Part shown: one piece after another, positions 35,106-43,732 of the stretch
Numbering within the stretch: position 1 is the first letter of the stretch
How the letters are laid out: each line of letters opens with the position of its first letter
Assembly: GCF_947495565.1 (NCBI RefSeq)
Contig: NZ_CANLZM010000007.1
Coordinates: 167,943 to 231,942 of the forward strand
DNA: 64,000 bases
Source: an uncultured Pontibacter sp.
GTDB lineage: Bacteria; Bacteroidota; Bacteroidia; Cytophagales; Hymenobacteraceae
Direction: 5' to 3'
Position numbers and translations under genes: made by a program
Notes under the pieces: generated by a model
Database searches by the model: none
What the model was told of the DNA's origin: nothing
The model's input: only the letters and a program-made list of their open reading frames with translations

Positions 35106-36287
35106 ATGATCCCCATCTACTCCCAGAAGAACAGGATAAAGCTTGTTGTTGTTATCATTGCCCTTATCATCGGTGCCGCCACCATCACCTACACCAATAT
35201 ACTTGTCAGCAAGTTATCGGAGCGGGAGCAGGAGCTGGTGCAGCTCTACGCCAAAGGCCTGCGCTACATGATCAACGCCCCCAGCGATGACAACATCGTG
35301 TTTATAGAGGAGGAGATCCTGTCCTCTAACACCACGGTTCCTGTTATACTAACAGATGAGAACGAAAATATTCTCGACTCCAAGAACATCAATATACCAG
35401 AAAACATTTCGGATAAGCCGAATAAAATAAATGAGTACCTGCAGGGCGAGATTGTAAAGATGAAGGAGCAGCACGAGCCCATTGTGGTGCCGTGGGCGGA
35501 GGGCTCCGTTAACTACGTGTTTTACAAGGACTCTGAGTTACTCTCGCAGCTGCGCTACTACCCCTATGTGCAGCTGATCGTGATTTCGTGCTTTGCCTTG
35601 GTGGCTTATTTTGCCTTTAGTTACTCGCGCCGCGCCGAGCAGAACAGAGTATGGGTAGGCCTGGCCAAAGAAACAGCGCACCAACTGGGAACCCCGCTGT
35701 CGTCGTTGATGGCGTGGTATGAGTACATAAAGGCTAACCCTAAGTTCGAGAATGAGCCGATACTGGAGGAGCTGGGCAAAGACGTACGGCGACTGGAGAT
35801 CATCACGGAGCGTTTTTCTAATATCGGTTCAGTGCCTACGCTGCGCGATGAAAACATCCTGCAGGTAACGCAAAACGCCATCAATTACCTGCAGAACCGC
35901 ATATCGCGCAAAGTTGCCTTTACCGTGGAGTCTACCTTCTCGCCTGATATCACGGCTAAGGTAAACGTGTCGCTGTATGACTGGGTGATCGAGAACATCT
36001 GTAAAAACGCAGTGGATGCCATGGAGGGGCGCGGAAGTATAAACATACAGCTGGTGCTGCTGGGCAAAGGCAGCATTGCTGTGGATATTACGGATACCGG
36101 CAAAGGCATACCCAAAAGTAAGGTAGACTCGGTTTTTCTGCCAGGCTTTACCACCAAAAGGCGTGGCTGGGGCTTAGGGCTTGCGCTCGCCAAACGCATT
36201 ATCGACAATTACCATGAAGGCAGGCTGTATGTTAAATGGTCGGAAGTGGGCAAGGGCACAACGTTTAGGATCGTGCTGAACAGGTAG
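35106..36287 (+). CDS. Sensor histidine kinase
   Basis: 393 residues. Two membrane helices (about 11-32 and 153-172) bracket a 120-residue periplasmic sensor. The H box is AKETAHQLGTPLSSL (His near 191); N box ENICKNAVDAM; G1 DTGKGIP; G2 RGWGLGLALAKRI. The HQLGTPLSS form is common in Bacteroidota two-component kinases. No HAMP domain. No response-regulator gene is adjacent, so the partner is elsewhere. Divergent from hemA and 40 bases before the FemAB-like gene. Confidence 0.88.
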   Translation: MIPIYSQKNRIKLVVVIIALIIGAATITYTNILVSKLSEREQELVQLYAKGLRYMINAPSDDNIVFIEEEILSSNTTVPVILTDENENILDSKNINIPENISDKPNKINEYLQGEIVKMKEQHEPIVVPWAEGSVNYVFYKDSELLSQLRYYPYVQLIVISCFALVAYFAFSYSRRAEQNRVWVGLAKETAHQLGTPLSSLMAWYEYIKANPKFENEPILEELGKDVRRLEIITERFSNIGSVPTLRDENILQVTQNAINYLQNRISRKVAFTVESTFSPDITAKVNVSLYDWVIENICKNAVDAMEGRGSINIQLVLLGKGSIAVDITDTGKGIPKSKVDSVFLPGFTTKRRGWGLGLALAKRIIDNYHEGRLYVKWSEVGKGTTFRIVLNR

Positions 36288-36327
36288 GGAAGTTAGAAAG
36301 GTAGCAAGATAAAGAGTGATTTAATCA

Positions 36328-37263
36328 GTGGTGGAAGTTATAAAGTATAGCGCTAAGTATAAACCGGACTGGAATGCGTTTGTGGCGGACTCTAAGAACG
36401 GTACTTTTCTGCTGCTGCGCGATTACATGGAGTATCATGCCGACAGGTTTACGGACCACTCACTGCTGTTTTACCAAAAGGGCAGGCTAATAGCGCTGTT
36501 GCCGGCAAATGAGGCGGGGCAGCAGGTGCAGAGCCACGGCGGCCTGAGCTACGGCGGCTTTGTTACGGACAAGCGCATGAAGGCGGCGCTGATGCTGGAG
36601 GTGGTGCAGGCGATGAAAACATACTTTCAGGAGAAGGGCTTCCGGAGTATACTTTACAAGGCTATTCCGCATATCTACCACCAGCTGCCCGCCGAGGAAG
36701 ATCTGTATGCCTTGTTCCGCCACGGAGCCATACTTTACCGCCGTGACCTGAATGCTGTGATAGACATAGCGGCAAACCTTGGCTACAGCAGAACCCGCCG
36801 CTGGGAGGTGAAGAAGGCGAAACAGGGCAATGTGCAGGTGCAGCTGTCTACCGCTTATTCGGATTTTATGCGGCTGGAGCAGGAGGTGCTGCGGCAAAAG
36901 TATAATGCTGTGCCCGTACATTGCCCGGAAGAGATAGGGTTGCTTGTCTCAAGGTTCCCGGAGAACATCCGGCTTTACACGGCCACTAGTGCCGGTGAGC
37001 TCTTGGCAGGTGTACTGATTTATGAAACAGCCACGGTGGCGCACTGCCAGTACATGGCCTCCTCAGCTAAAGGGCAGGAGGAAGGGGCGCTTGATATGTT
37101 GCTGGACTGGCTGCTGACAGAGGTATACTTCGGCAAATCATACTTTAGCTTCGGCATTTCTACGGAGCAGCAGGGGCAGTGGCTAAACGAGGGACTGGCA
37201 CACAACAAAGAGAGCTACGGAGCCCGCACCATCGTCCACGATTTTTATGAGTTAAAATTGTAA
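36328..37263 (+). CDS. GNAT/FemAB-like acyltransferase
   Basis: 311 residues, with two GNAT-like halves as in FemAB-type proteins. N-terminal features include FLLLRDYMEYHADRF and QSHGGLSYGGFV; the second half has LYTATSAGELLAGVLIYETATVAHCQYMASS followed by LDMLLDWLLTEVYFGKSYFSFGIS, the acyl-donor core. FemAB relatives transfer amino acids from aminoacyl-tRNA to peptidoglycan precursors; others modify surface sugars. Substrate unknown. GTG at 36328, with no ATG upstream in frame. Four AAGTATA sites. Confidence 0.75.
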   Translation: MVEVIKYSAKYKPDWNAFVADSKNGTFLLLRDYMEYHADRFTDHSLLFYQKGRLIALLPANEAGQQVQSHGGLSYGGFVTDKRMKAALMLEVVQAMKTYFQEKGFRSILYKAIPHIYHQLPAEEDLYALFRHGAILYRRDLNAVIDIAANLGYSRTRRWEVKKAKQGNVQVQLSTAYSDFMRLEQEVLRQKYNAVPVHCPEEIGLLVSRFPENIRLYTATSAGELLAGVLIYETATVAHCQYMASSAKGQEEGALDMLLDWLLTEVYFGKSYFSFGISTEQQGQWLNEGLAHNKESYGARTIVHDFYELKL

Positions 37264-37277
37264 TAGCAGTTTACGCA

Positions 37278-37332
37278 AGCATAAAACGGCAGCGGCTGCT
37301 CTAGTTAAGAGCAGCCGCTGCCGTTTTATGCT
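37278..37332. terminator. Perfect 25-bp stem terminator
   Basis: Arms 37278-37302 and 37308-37332 are perfect complements with a five-base loop AGTTA. The stem core is GGCAGCGGCTGCTCT. It sits between convergent genes, 15 bases after the GNAT stop and 11 before the NhaC stop, and works in either direction. Confidence 0.88.
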
Positions 37333-37342
37333 TTGCTTTACT

Positions 37343-39331
37343 TTAGACTGCTTCTGCAGCCGCCACTGTTGCTACTTCGTTTTTCTTGCCCAGGAGTTTT
37401 ATCACGCCCCAAAGTATGGCTGCGCCAATAAGATACACCAATAGCCAGTGCACGCCAAATGTGGAGAGGTTGGTGCAGACAATGTTAGCTACCAAGGCCA
37501 CTGTAAGCGCATACGGCAGCTGTGTTTTCACATGGTCTATGTGGTTGCAGCCCGAGGCAAGCGAACTCAGGATAGTCGTATCCGAGATAGGAGAGCAGTG
37601 GTCGCCGAAAACTGAGCCAGCCAGCACAACAGAGATCACATTGTACATAATCGGCATTGTCTCTTCCATACTGAAGCCCTGCTGCTGGCAAACGTACCAG
37701 GCCGCTGGCATCATGAGCGGGTAAAGTATAGCCATGGTGCCCCAGCTGGAGCCAGTGGAGAAAGCAATGATAGCCGCCAGGAAAAACGTAATCTCCGGCA
37801 GGAAGTGCGGAGAGATGTTGCCTGAGAAAAGCGAGGTCAGGTATTCTGCCGTGTACAGCTCCTGCGTTACCGCCGCTAAAGACCAGGCAAGCACAAGTAT
37901 AAGTATGGCCGGCAGCATTGTTTTAAAACCAGCCGTCAGAGACTCCATTGTTTCGGTGAGGCTCATGATGCGCTGACTCACGCTTAAGGCAATGGCCAGA
38001 ATAACGCCGCTCAGGGATGCCCAGATAAGTGCGGTGTAAGAGTTGGAGTCGCCGATGGTGATGGAGAGCTTACGGAAGAAGCCGATGCTGGCATCAGCCC
38101 ATACTTCTGGGGAGTAGCCGGTGTAGAGCAGGCCAATCATGGTGCCGCCAATAACCGTGATTACAGGCAGCAGTGCGTTAATGGCGCGGGTGCGGGTTTC
38201 ATCTATCGGCTCAAACTCAGCCATCTCCTGTTGCTGCTTCTCCTGGCCGGCACGGTCGGTGCGGGTGGCGGATACCTCTCCGGTGGTGCGGGCTCTTACC
38301 TCCGCGCGGTGCATCCCACTGAAGTCACGGTTCATCAGGATCAGCATCAGCATAAACACCAGCGTGAGCACCGGGTAATACGCATACTCCAGCGAGTGAA
38401 AGAACAGCGAGTAAGCGCCCTCCTCAATGCCCAGTTGAGCGGCGGCATCCTTAATGTAGCCCAGTTCGGCGCCCACCCAGGTGGTCACAAAAGCAATGGC
38501 AGCCACAGGTGCGGCAGTGCTGTCTACAATGTAGGCAAGCTTTTCGCGGGAGATGCGGTGCTTATCGGTTACAGGGCGCATGGTGTTGCCCACAATCAGC
38601 GTGTTGGCATAATCGTCGAAGAAGATTGCCACTCCCAAAACCCAGGTTACCACCTGCGAGCTTTTGGCTGATCTGGCGTAGCGCGAAAGCAGGTTTACCA
38701 CCCCGGCCATACCGCCATTTTTAGAAATGATGGCCACCATTCCCCCAATTAGCATCGAGAAAATGATAACTGAAACGTGGTCGCTGTCGGTGAGGGCTTC
38801 CATCAGGTAAGTGTCGCCTACAGCCAGCAAGCCTGTAAAGATTGATTTAGGAGAGAGCCCATAGATCACGAAGCCGCCTATCCAGATACCGGCAAACAGC
38901 GCCAGCAGCACCTCCCGGAAAATAAGCGCCAGCACAATGGCAATAAGCGGCGGGAGTATGGACAGCCACATCGGGAACTCGCGTACGCCGCGCTCCTCCT
39001 CAACATCGAGGCGGTAAAGCCGTGCGAGAGTATGGGTGCCCATGTTGGCGCTTACCTGCACCAGGTTGGCTCGTTCGGGAAGAGAGAAAACAGTCTCGCC
39101 TTCAGCAAATTCTGTGTCCTGCAGTTGGCCGTTAATGCGTAGCGGCAGCGTGCCGGTATACTTCATCAGGTTGCCTGCTTCCGTAACAGTGCTGAGGGTA
39201 AAGGCCGTGTCGTTTATAGCCTGTAGCTGCAGTTCTTCAATTTCATCTTTGGAAACCAGGCCTTGCGCCATTGTTTGAACAGACAGCAGCAAGAGCAGTA
39301 AAAGGCTCAGGAGGGGCTTGTAAAGCTTCAT
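37343..39331 (-). CDS. NhaC-family Na+/H+ antiporter with exported N-terminal domain
   Basis: 662 residues. N-terminal signal peptide (MKLYKPLLSLLLLLLLSVQTMAQ) and an extracytoplasmic beta-rich domain of about 105 residues, then the NhaC/ion transporter core from about residue 120 with around 12 helices. Recognisable core: ISKNGGMAGVVNLLSRYARSAK, ATWVLGVAIFFDDYANTLIVG, PVAAIAFVTTWVGAELGYI, and SVFGDHCSPISDTTILSS near the end, containing acidic residues of the ion pathway. Catalyses Na+/H+ exchange; NhaC relatives can also exchange malate/lactate. The exported domain is absent in Bacillus NhaC. Confidence 0.87.
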   Translation of the reverse strand: MKLYKPLLSLLLLLLLSVQTMAQGLVSKDEIEELQLQAINDTAFTLSTVTEAGNLMKYTGTLPLRINGQLQDTEFAEGETVFSLPERANLVQVSANMGTHTLARLYRLDVEEERGVREFPMWLSILPPLIAIVLALIFREVLLALFAGIWIGGFVIYGLSPKSIFTGLLAVGDTYLMEALTDSDHVSVIIFSMLIGGMVAIISKNGGMAGVVNLLSRYARSAKSSQVVTWVLGVAIFFDDYANTLIVGNTMRPVTDKHRISREKLAYIVDSTAAPVAAIAFVTTWVGAELGYIKDAAAQLGIEEGAYSLFFHSLEYAYYPVLTLVFMLMLILMNRDFSGMHRAEVRARTTGEVSATRTDRAGQEKQQQEMAEFEPIDETRTRAINALLPVITVIGGTMIGLLYTGYSPEVWADASIGFFRKLSITIGDSNSYTALIWASLSGVILAIALSVSQRIMSLTETMESLTAGFKTMLPAILILVLAWSLAAVTQELYTAEYLTSLFSGNISPHFLPEITFFLAAIIAFSTGSSWGTMAILYPLMMPAAWYVCQQQGFSMEETMPIMYNVISVVLAGSVFGDHCSPISDTTILSSLASGCNHIDHVKTQLPYALTVALVANIVCTNLSTFGVHWLLVYLIGAAILWGVIKLLGKKNEVATVAAAEAV

Positions 39332-39422
39332 TCAGTTTGTTGACGGGTGTGAAAACCCTCTAAGATAGAAAAGAATCAGGAAACTCAGAAATGTTTGTCC
39401 GCTCCTGCGCCGATCATACTAT

Positions 39423-39460
39423 AAAAGAAGCCGCCGCCACACAAACGTGCAGCGGCGGCT
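39423..39460 (-). terminator. Terminator after EamA gene
   Basis: Stem AGCCGCCGC/GCGGCGGCT with a 14-base loop, on the minus strand followed by TTCTTTTAT. Lies 77 bases past the EamA stop. Confidence 0.7.
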
Positions 39461-39536
39461 AAGGTAGTTTCAGGCACGGCTAAGTATACTTTCTACAGGC
39501 GGGTTTAGTGGTACGTAGCCTTTGCCAGATGCTCTT

Positions 39537-40385
39537 TTACTTTGCCCGATTGACGATAAACACGCCCACCATGATAATAACCATGCCGGCGTAATGCCAC
39601 AGGTGAATCGTTTCGCCATCCAGCACGCCCCACATCAGCGCGACCACCGGAATAAGGTAGGTCGTGGAACTGGCGAAGAGGGTGGTGGATATGTGGATGA
39701 GCTTGTTGAAAAGCACCAACGCGATAGCTGTGCTGAACACGGCCAGTATGGTGATGTACATAAGTGCCTCCCATGCCCCCGGCACATGCTGCAGTTTATA
39801 TATGAAGTCGGTTGTGAACAGGTATAGCAGCGCGATAGGCCCTACCGTGAGCAGCGCCAGGCTGGAGATAGCAATGGCTTTCATGCCGTGTAGGCGGTGC
39901 TTAATGATGTTGGCGCTGGTGCCGTAGAAGATTGTGGCCAGCACGATATAAAGGCCATAGTACATATTGTCGAGGTCGGCGTTGCCGTTGCCGGAGAAGA
40001 TGAGCACAGCCGTGCCCGCTATGCCGATAACAATGCCGAGCATGCGCATCCAGGTGATAGACTGGCTGAAAAGCAGGGCTCCCATTAGAAGCGTGAACAA
40101 GGCTGTAAGCGAATTCAGTACGCCCGCCAGGCCACTGGCCAAACGGGTTTCGGCGATGGCGAACAGGAAAGCCGGAAAGAAGTTGCCCAAGAGGCCGCTG
40201 CCCAGCAGGAATTTCCAGCGGCTCGGCTCCACCTTGCGTAGGTTCTTGATGGCGAAAGGCACCAGTGCGGCACAGGCAATCACCATCCGCAAAGCGCCCA
40301 CCTCATCCGAAGAAAAAACTACCAGACCCTTTTTTATAAGTATAAACGAGGTGCCCCAGATAAGGGCAAGTATAACCACGAGCAC
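39537..40385 (-). CDS. EamA-family drug/metabolite transporter
   Basis: 282 residues and about nine to ten membrane helices in two EamA repeats (about 1-135 and 145-280; IWGTSFILIKKGL and STTLFASSTTYLIPVVALMWGVLDGE are diagnostic). Exports amino acids, nucleotides or other metabolites; substrate not predictable. Start is uncertain: GTG 40385 gives a helix lacking its usual flank, and no ATG lies upstream before the in-frame TAA. An ATT near 40440 would restore a hydrophilic leader (IKTATTPATQET). Genes on both sides use ordinary starts. Confidence 0.8.
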   Translation of the reverse strand: MLVVILALIWGTSFILIKKGLVVFSSDEVGALRMVIACAALVPFAIKNLRKVEPSRWKFLLGSGLLGNFFPAFLFAIAETRLASGLAGVLNSLTALFTLLMGALLFSQSITWMRMLGIVIGIAGTAVLIFSGNGNADLDNMYYGLYIVLATIFYGTSANIIKHRLHGMKAIAISSLALLTVGPIALLYLFTTDFIYKLQHVPGAWEALMYITILAVFSTAIALVLFNKLIHISTTLFASSTTYLIPVVALMWGVLDGETIHLWHYAGMVIIMVGVFIVNRAK

Positions 40386-40730
40386 CCAGGCTATTGCCGG
40401 GGTAGCGGTTTCTTGTGTAGCGGGAGTAGTAGCAGTTTTAATAAGTATAAAATTAAAAGCTTAAGACGTTTGGGTACTGCAAAAGTAATGGGTTCATACT
40501 TCTAAATATGAATAGCTGCTCCTCCGGCTCCTGAAAGTTTTTATACCTGCTACCGTAGGTGGTGCTAGCGCTTCAAAGCTTAACTGCTGCATCAGTAGCA
40601 GACGGCGGCAAGTACAGGAAATAGCTCCTCAGGCTCAACCCGATTCTTGCGGATTTTTGCGCAGCAGAAAGAAAAATCCCCAGCCGATGGGGCGGGGGAT
40701 GTATTTCTCAATAATCGAGACGCTGATGTA
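40386..40730. other. Intergenic region upstream of EamA gene
   Basis: 345 bases holding a dus terminator (40671-40700), the possible leader of the EamA protein and two AAGTATA-type sites. No other gene or RNA is seen. Confidence 0.5.
40671..40700 (-). terminator. Terminator after dus gene
   Basis: On the minus strand ATCCCC-loop-GGGGAT followed by TTTTTCTTT, 31 bases past the dus stop. Confidence 0.7.
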
Positions 40731-41720
40731 TTATACTTCTTCGTAGCTCATGGTCTGTGCAATTTCGTTCAGGGTGTCGTAGATTTCCTGAATGTCCTCA
40801 GACTGCACAAGCTTCATGCGCAGCGGCTTAAAGTGTGGCAGGCCGCGGAAGTAGTTGGTGTAGTGGCGGCGCATCTCAAAAATGCCCAGCTTATCGCCTT
40901 TCCACTCCAGCGAGTGGGTAAAGTGCTGGCGGCAAACTTCCACGCGCTCTTCTAAAGTTGGCCCCGCTAAGATCTCACCTGTAGCCATGTAATGTTTGAT
41001 CTCGTTGAAGATCCATGGGTACCCGATGCTGGCGCGGCCGATCATGATGCCATCCACGCCATACTTGTTGCGGTACTCCAGCGCTTTCTGCGGAGAATCA
41101 ATGTCGCCGTTGCCGAAGATTGGGATGTGCATGCGCGGGTTGTTCTTCACCTCCGCAATCAGGCTCCAGTCGGCTTCGCCCTTGTACATCTGCACACGTG
41201 TGCGGCCATGTATACTCAGCGCTTTTATGCCGATGTCCTGCAGGCGCTCCGCCGTTTCCACGATATACTTTGTGTCCTCGTCCCAGCCGAGGCGGGTTTT
41301 CACGGTAACCGGCAGGTCCGTCGCTTTCACTATTTCCTCGGTCATCTTTACCATCTTAGGAATATCGCGCAGCAAAGCGGCACCCGCACCCTTGCAGGCC
41401 ACGTTTTTTACAGGGCAGCCGTAGTTAATGTCAATCAGGTCAGGGCCTGCCTGTGCGGACACAATGGCGGCCTCGCGCATCGACTCAATATCAGACCCGA
41501 AAATCTGGATGCCTATCGGGCGCTCGTAATCGAAAATGTCGAGTTTTTGTACACTTTTGGCGGCATCACGTATCAATCCCTCAGAGGAGATAAATTCTGT
41601 GTACATGAGGTCGGCACCGTTGGCCTTGCATACTTTGCGGAACGGCGGATCACTCACGTCCTCCATCGGTGCCAGCAGCAACGGAAACTCCCCTAACTCT
41701 ATGTTAGCAATCTTTACCAA
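40731..41720 (-). CDS. tRNA dihydrouridine synthase (DusB type)
   Basis: 329 residues, FMN-dependent TIM barrel that reduces uridines in the D loop of tRNA. Diagnostic segments: LLAPMEDVSDPPFRKV at the start, ELISSEGL-type FISSEGLIR, INYGCPVKNVACKGAGAALLRD (phosphate and active site), KTRLGWDED, SIHGRTRVQMYKG and GNGDIDSP with IGRASIGYPW. A C-terminal helical tRNA-binding domain follows. DusB class is judged from length and the GCPVKNV pattern. Divergent from the CPBP gene. Confidence 0.9.
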   Translation of the reverse strand: MVKIANIELGEFPLLLAPMEDVSDPPFRKVCKANGADLMYTEFISSEGLIRDAAKSVQKLDIFDYERPIGIQIFGSDIESMREAAIVSAQAGPDLIDINYGCPVKNVACKGAGAALLRDIPKMVKMTEEIVKATDLPVTVKTRLGWDEDTKYIVETAERLQDIGIKALSIHGRTRVQMYKGEADWSLIAEVKNNPRMHIPIFGNGDIDSPQKALEYRNKYGVDGIMIGRASIGYPWIFNEIKHYMATGEILAGPTLEERVEVCRQHFTHSLEWKGDKLGIFEMRRHYTNYFRGLPHFKPLRMKLVQSEDIQEIYDTLNEIAQTMSYEEV

Positions 41721-41738
41721 AGCAAAATTTAATTATTC

Positions 41739-41752
41739 GCGTAAATTTACGC
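41739..41752. promoter_or_regulatory. 14-bp perfect palindrome between divergent genes
   Basis: GCGTAAATTTACGC is a perfect palindrome in the 53-base gap between the dus and CPBP genes. It could be an operator, or a symmetric element giving similar -7 features to both strands (TAAATTTA, one base off TAnnTTTG). Function uncertain. Confidence 0.35.
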
Positions 41753-41773
41753 CAATTAAACCTAATTCTCCCT

Positions 41774-42739
41774 ATGAAAGGTTTCATCTCGAAAGATCTG
41801 CACCCAAGTTGGGTGCTTTTACTGCTGATCGTATACATGGCAGGCGGCTACTTTGTGGCTATGTTTGTGGTAGGTATACTTTCCAACTTGATCTTCGGAA
41901 TCAGCTTTATTGAGCTTGCCAGCATAGCCACTAACCCAGCTGACCATCCGCAGGGACCGGGCGTGATGCTGCTCTTGCAGGGCGTACTGCAGTTCTTTGC
42001 GTTTATCGTGGCGCCTATTTTTCTGCTGCTTTCCCTCAACTACAGGCTTGGCGATTACCTGAACCAGAAAGTGCCGTCGCCGTGGCTGCTCGTGCTGCTC
42101 AGCGGTTTTCTGATTATTGCTATTATGCCAGCCAACTCGGTTATCATCAACTGGAACGCCAACATGAACTTCCCGGATTTTATGAGCGGCTTTGAGGAGT
42201 GGGCGCGGGCGCAGGAGGAGCAACTGGCGGAGCTGACAAAACTTATCACGCGCTTTGGCTCTGTGCCGGAGCTGCTGATTGGCCTGCTGGTGTTTGCGGC
42301 TATACCTGCCGTGGGCGAAGAGCTGGTGTTTAGGGGCGTTGCACAGCAGCAGATTTTCCGCTGGTTTGGCAACATGCATGTGGCTATCTGGGTTACGGGC
42401 ATCATCTTCGCGGCCATACACGTGCAGTTTTTCGGGTTTTTGCCCAGAGCCATACTTGGAGCGCTGTTCGGTTATTTATACTTTTGGTCAGGCCGCATTA
42501 TTGTGCCGATTGTGGCGCACTTTGTAAACAACGGCTTTACCGTATTTTTGCTGTACCTGCATCAAACCCGGACCATAGACGCCGATATTGAGAGTACCGA
42601 GGCAATGCCGTGGTACAGTATTGCATTGTCGGTGCTGGTTAGTGCTGCTATTTTATACTTTCTGTACCAGGCTTTTGCCCGCCTGCCGCTGCTGCGCAGA
42701 CAAAACGGAGCCGCAGAAGCCGATAACAACCTTACCTAG
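41774..42739 (+). CDS. CPBP-family intramembrane protease
   Basis: 321 residues with about eight membrane helices. The CPBP (Abi/Rce1-like) motifs are present: GEELVFRGVAQQQIF (Glu-Glu and Arg), then FAAIHVQFFGFLPRAILGALFGYLYFWSG (His) and IIVPIVAHFVNN (second His). These residues are the catalytic set of Rce1-type proteases that cleave near the membrane; bacteriocin-immunity roles are known for some relatives, but substrates here are unknown. ATG at 41774. Precedes cdsA by 61 bases on the same strand. Confidence 0.88.
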   Translation: MKGFISKDLHPSWVLLLLIVYMAGGYFVAMFVVGILSNLIFGISFIELASIATNPADHPQGPGVMLLLQGVLQFFAFIVAPIFLLLSLNYRLGDYLNQKVPSPWLLVLLSGFLIIAIMPANSVIINWNANMNFPDFMSGFEEWARAQEEQLAELTKLITRFGSVPELLIGLLVFAAIPAVGEELVFRGVAQQQIFRWFGNMHVAIWVTGIIFAAIHVQFFGFLPRAILGALFGYLYFWSGRIIVPIVAHFVNNGFTVFLLYLHQTRTIDADIESTEAMPWYSIALSVLVSAAILYFLYQAFARLPLLRRQNGAAEADNNLT

Positions 42740-42800
42740 TTATTAGAAAGCCAAACCCTAAACCCATACACTTGTCGCCCCGCCGACACAAGTCCTGTAC

Positions 42801-43628
42801 ATGAGTAAAAAGCTATCAACTCTCAGTAATTTAAGTCAACGGATCATAGTAGGGGTGCTGGGCGCCGCATTGTTTATAGGGAGCATCTGGTTTAGCGAGT
42901 GGTCATACTTCCTGCTGTTTCTGGGGCTCACGCTGCTGGGCATCTCCGAGTTTTATACTTTAGTTGGCGTGCAGGGCATGCGGCCAAACAAACCGCTGGG
43001 GCTTATACTTGGTGCTGTGTTTTTCGCATCTATGTTTCTGGTGCAGAAGGAGGTGATGCCCGGCGAACTGCTTTACCTCTCGTTGCCGCTGCTGTTTCTG
43101 GTGTTTATAGCCGAGATGTACCGCAAAAAACCGCAGCCATTCACCAACATCGCTTTCACTATCACGGGCGTGGCCTATGTGGCCGGCCCTTTTGGACTGT
43201 TGCACCTGCTGGGCTATTTTGGCGATGCGTACAGCTGGCAGCCTATACTTGGCCTGATGCTGCTGATCTGGGCAGCCGATACCGGCGCTTACATTTTTGG
43301 CAAAAACTTTGGGAAACATAAGCTTTTCGAGCGCATCTCACCGGGCAAAACCTGGGAGGGGTGGGCAGGAGGAGCCTTTCTGACAATACTGGCGGGATAT
43401 GGCATGTCTTTTCTGTTTCTGGATCTGGAGATCTACCAATGGATAGGAGTAGCCGTAATCGTAGCTGTTTTCGGTGTGCTCGGCGATCTTTCGGAGTCTA
43501 TGCTCAAACGCAGCCTGGGCGTAAAAGACTCTGGCACCTTACTGCCTGGCCACGGCGGCATTCTGGACCGTTTTGATAGTCTTTTGATTGTGATACCGTT
43601 TGTCGTGGCCTTCCTCAAAATCTTCTAG
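42801..43628 (+). CDS. cdsA: Phosphatidate cytidylyltransferase
   Basis: 275 residues, about eight membrane helices. Makes CDP-diacylglycerol from phosphatidate and CTP, the branch point of phospholipid synthesis. The C-terminal signature is complete: AADTGAYIFGKNFGKHKLFERISPGKTWEG and GDLSESMLKRSLGVKDSGTLLPGHGGILDRFDSLL. It is followed by glutamate dehydrogenase and then by psd, the next lipid gene, so this region clusters phospholipid genes. Three TATACTT sites in the first 450 bases. Confidence 0.92.
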   Translation: MSKKLSTLSNLSQRIIVGVLGAALFIGSIWFSEWSYFLLFLGLTLLGISEFYTLVGVQGMRPNKPLGLILGAVFFASMFLVQKEVMPGELLYLSLPLLFLVFIAEMYRKKPQPFTNIAFTITGVAYVAGPFGLLHLLGYFGDAYSWQPILGLMLLIWAADTGAYIFGKNFGKHKLFERISPGKTWEGWAGGAFLTILAGYGMSFLFLDLEIYQWIGVAVIVAVFGVLGDLSESMLKRSLGVKDSGTLLPGHGGILDRFDSLLIVIPFVVAFLKIF

Positions 43629-43732
43629 AAAAATTTTGTGGCCCGCCTTTAGGAGGTTGTAAGTATAATTCTCAACTTTACCCCGGAATTAAATTAACTG
43701 ATTAAGTACTCACTAATAAAAATTAAGAGTAG

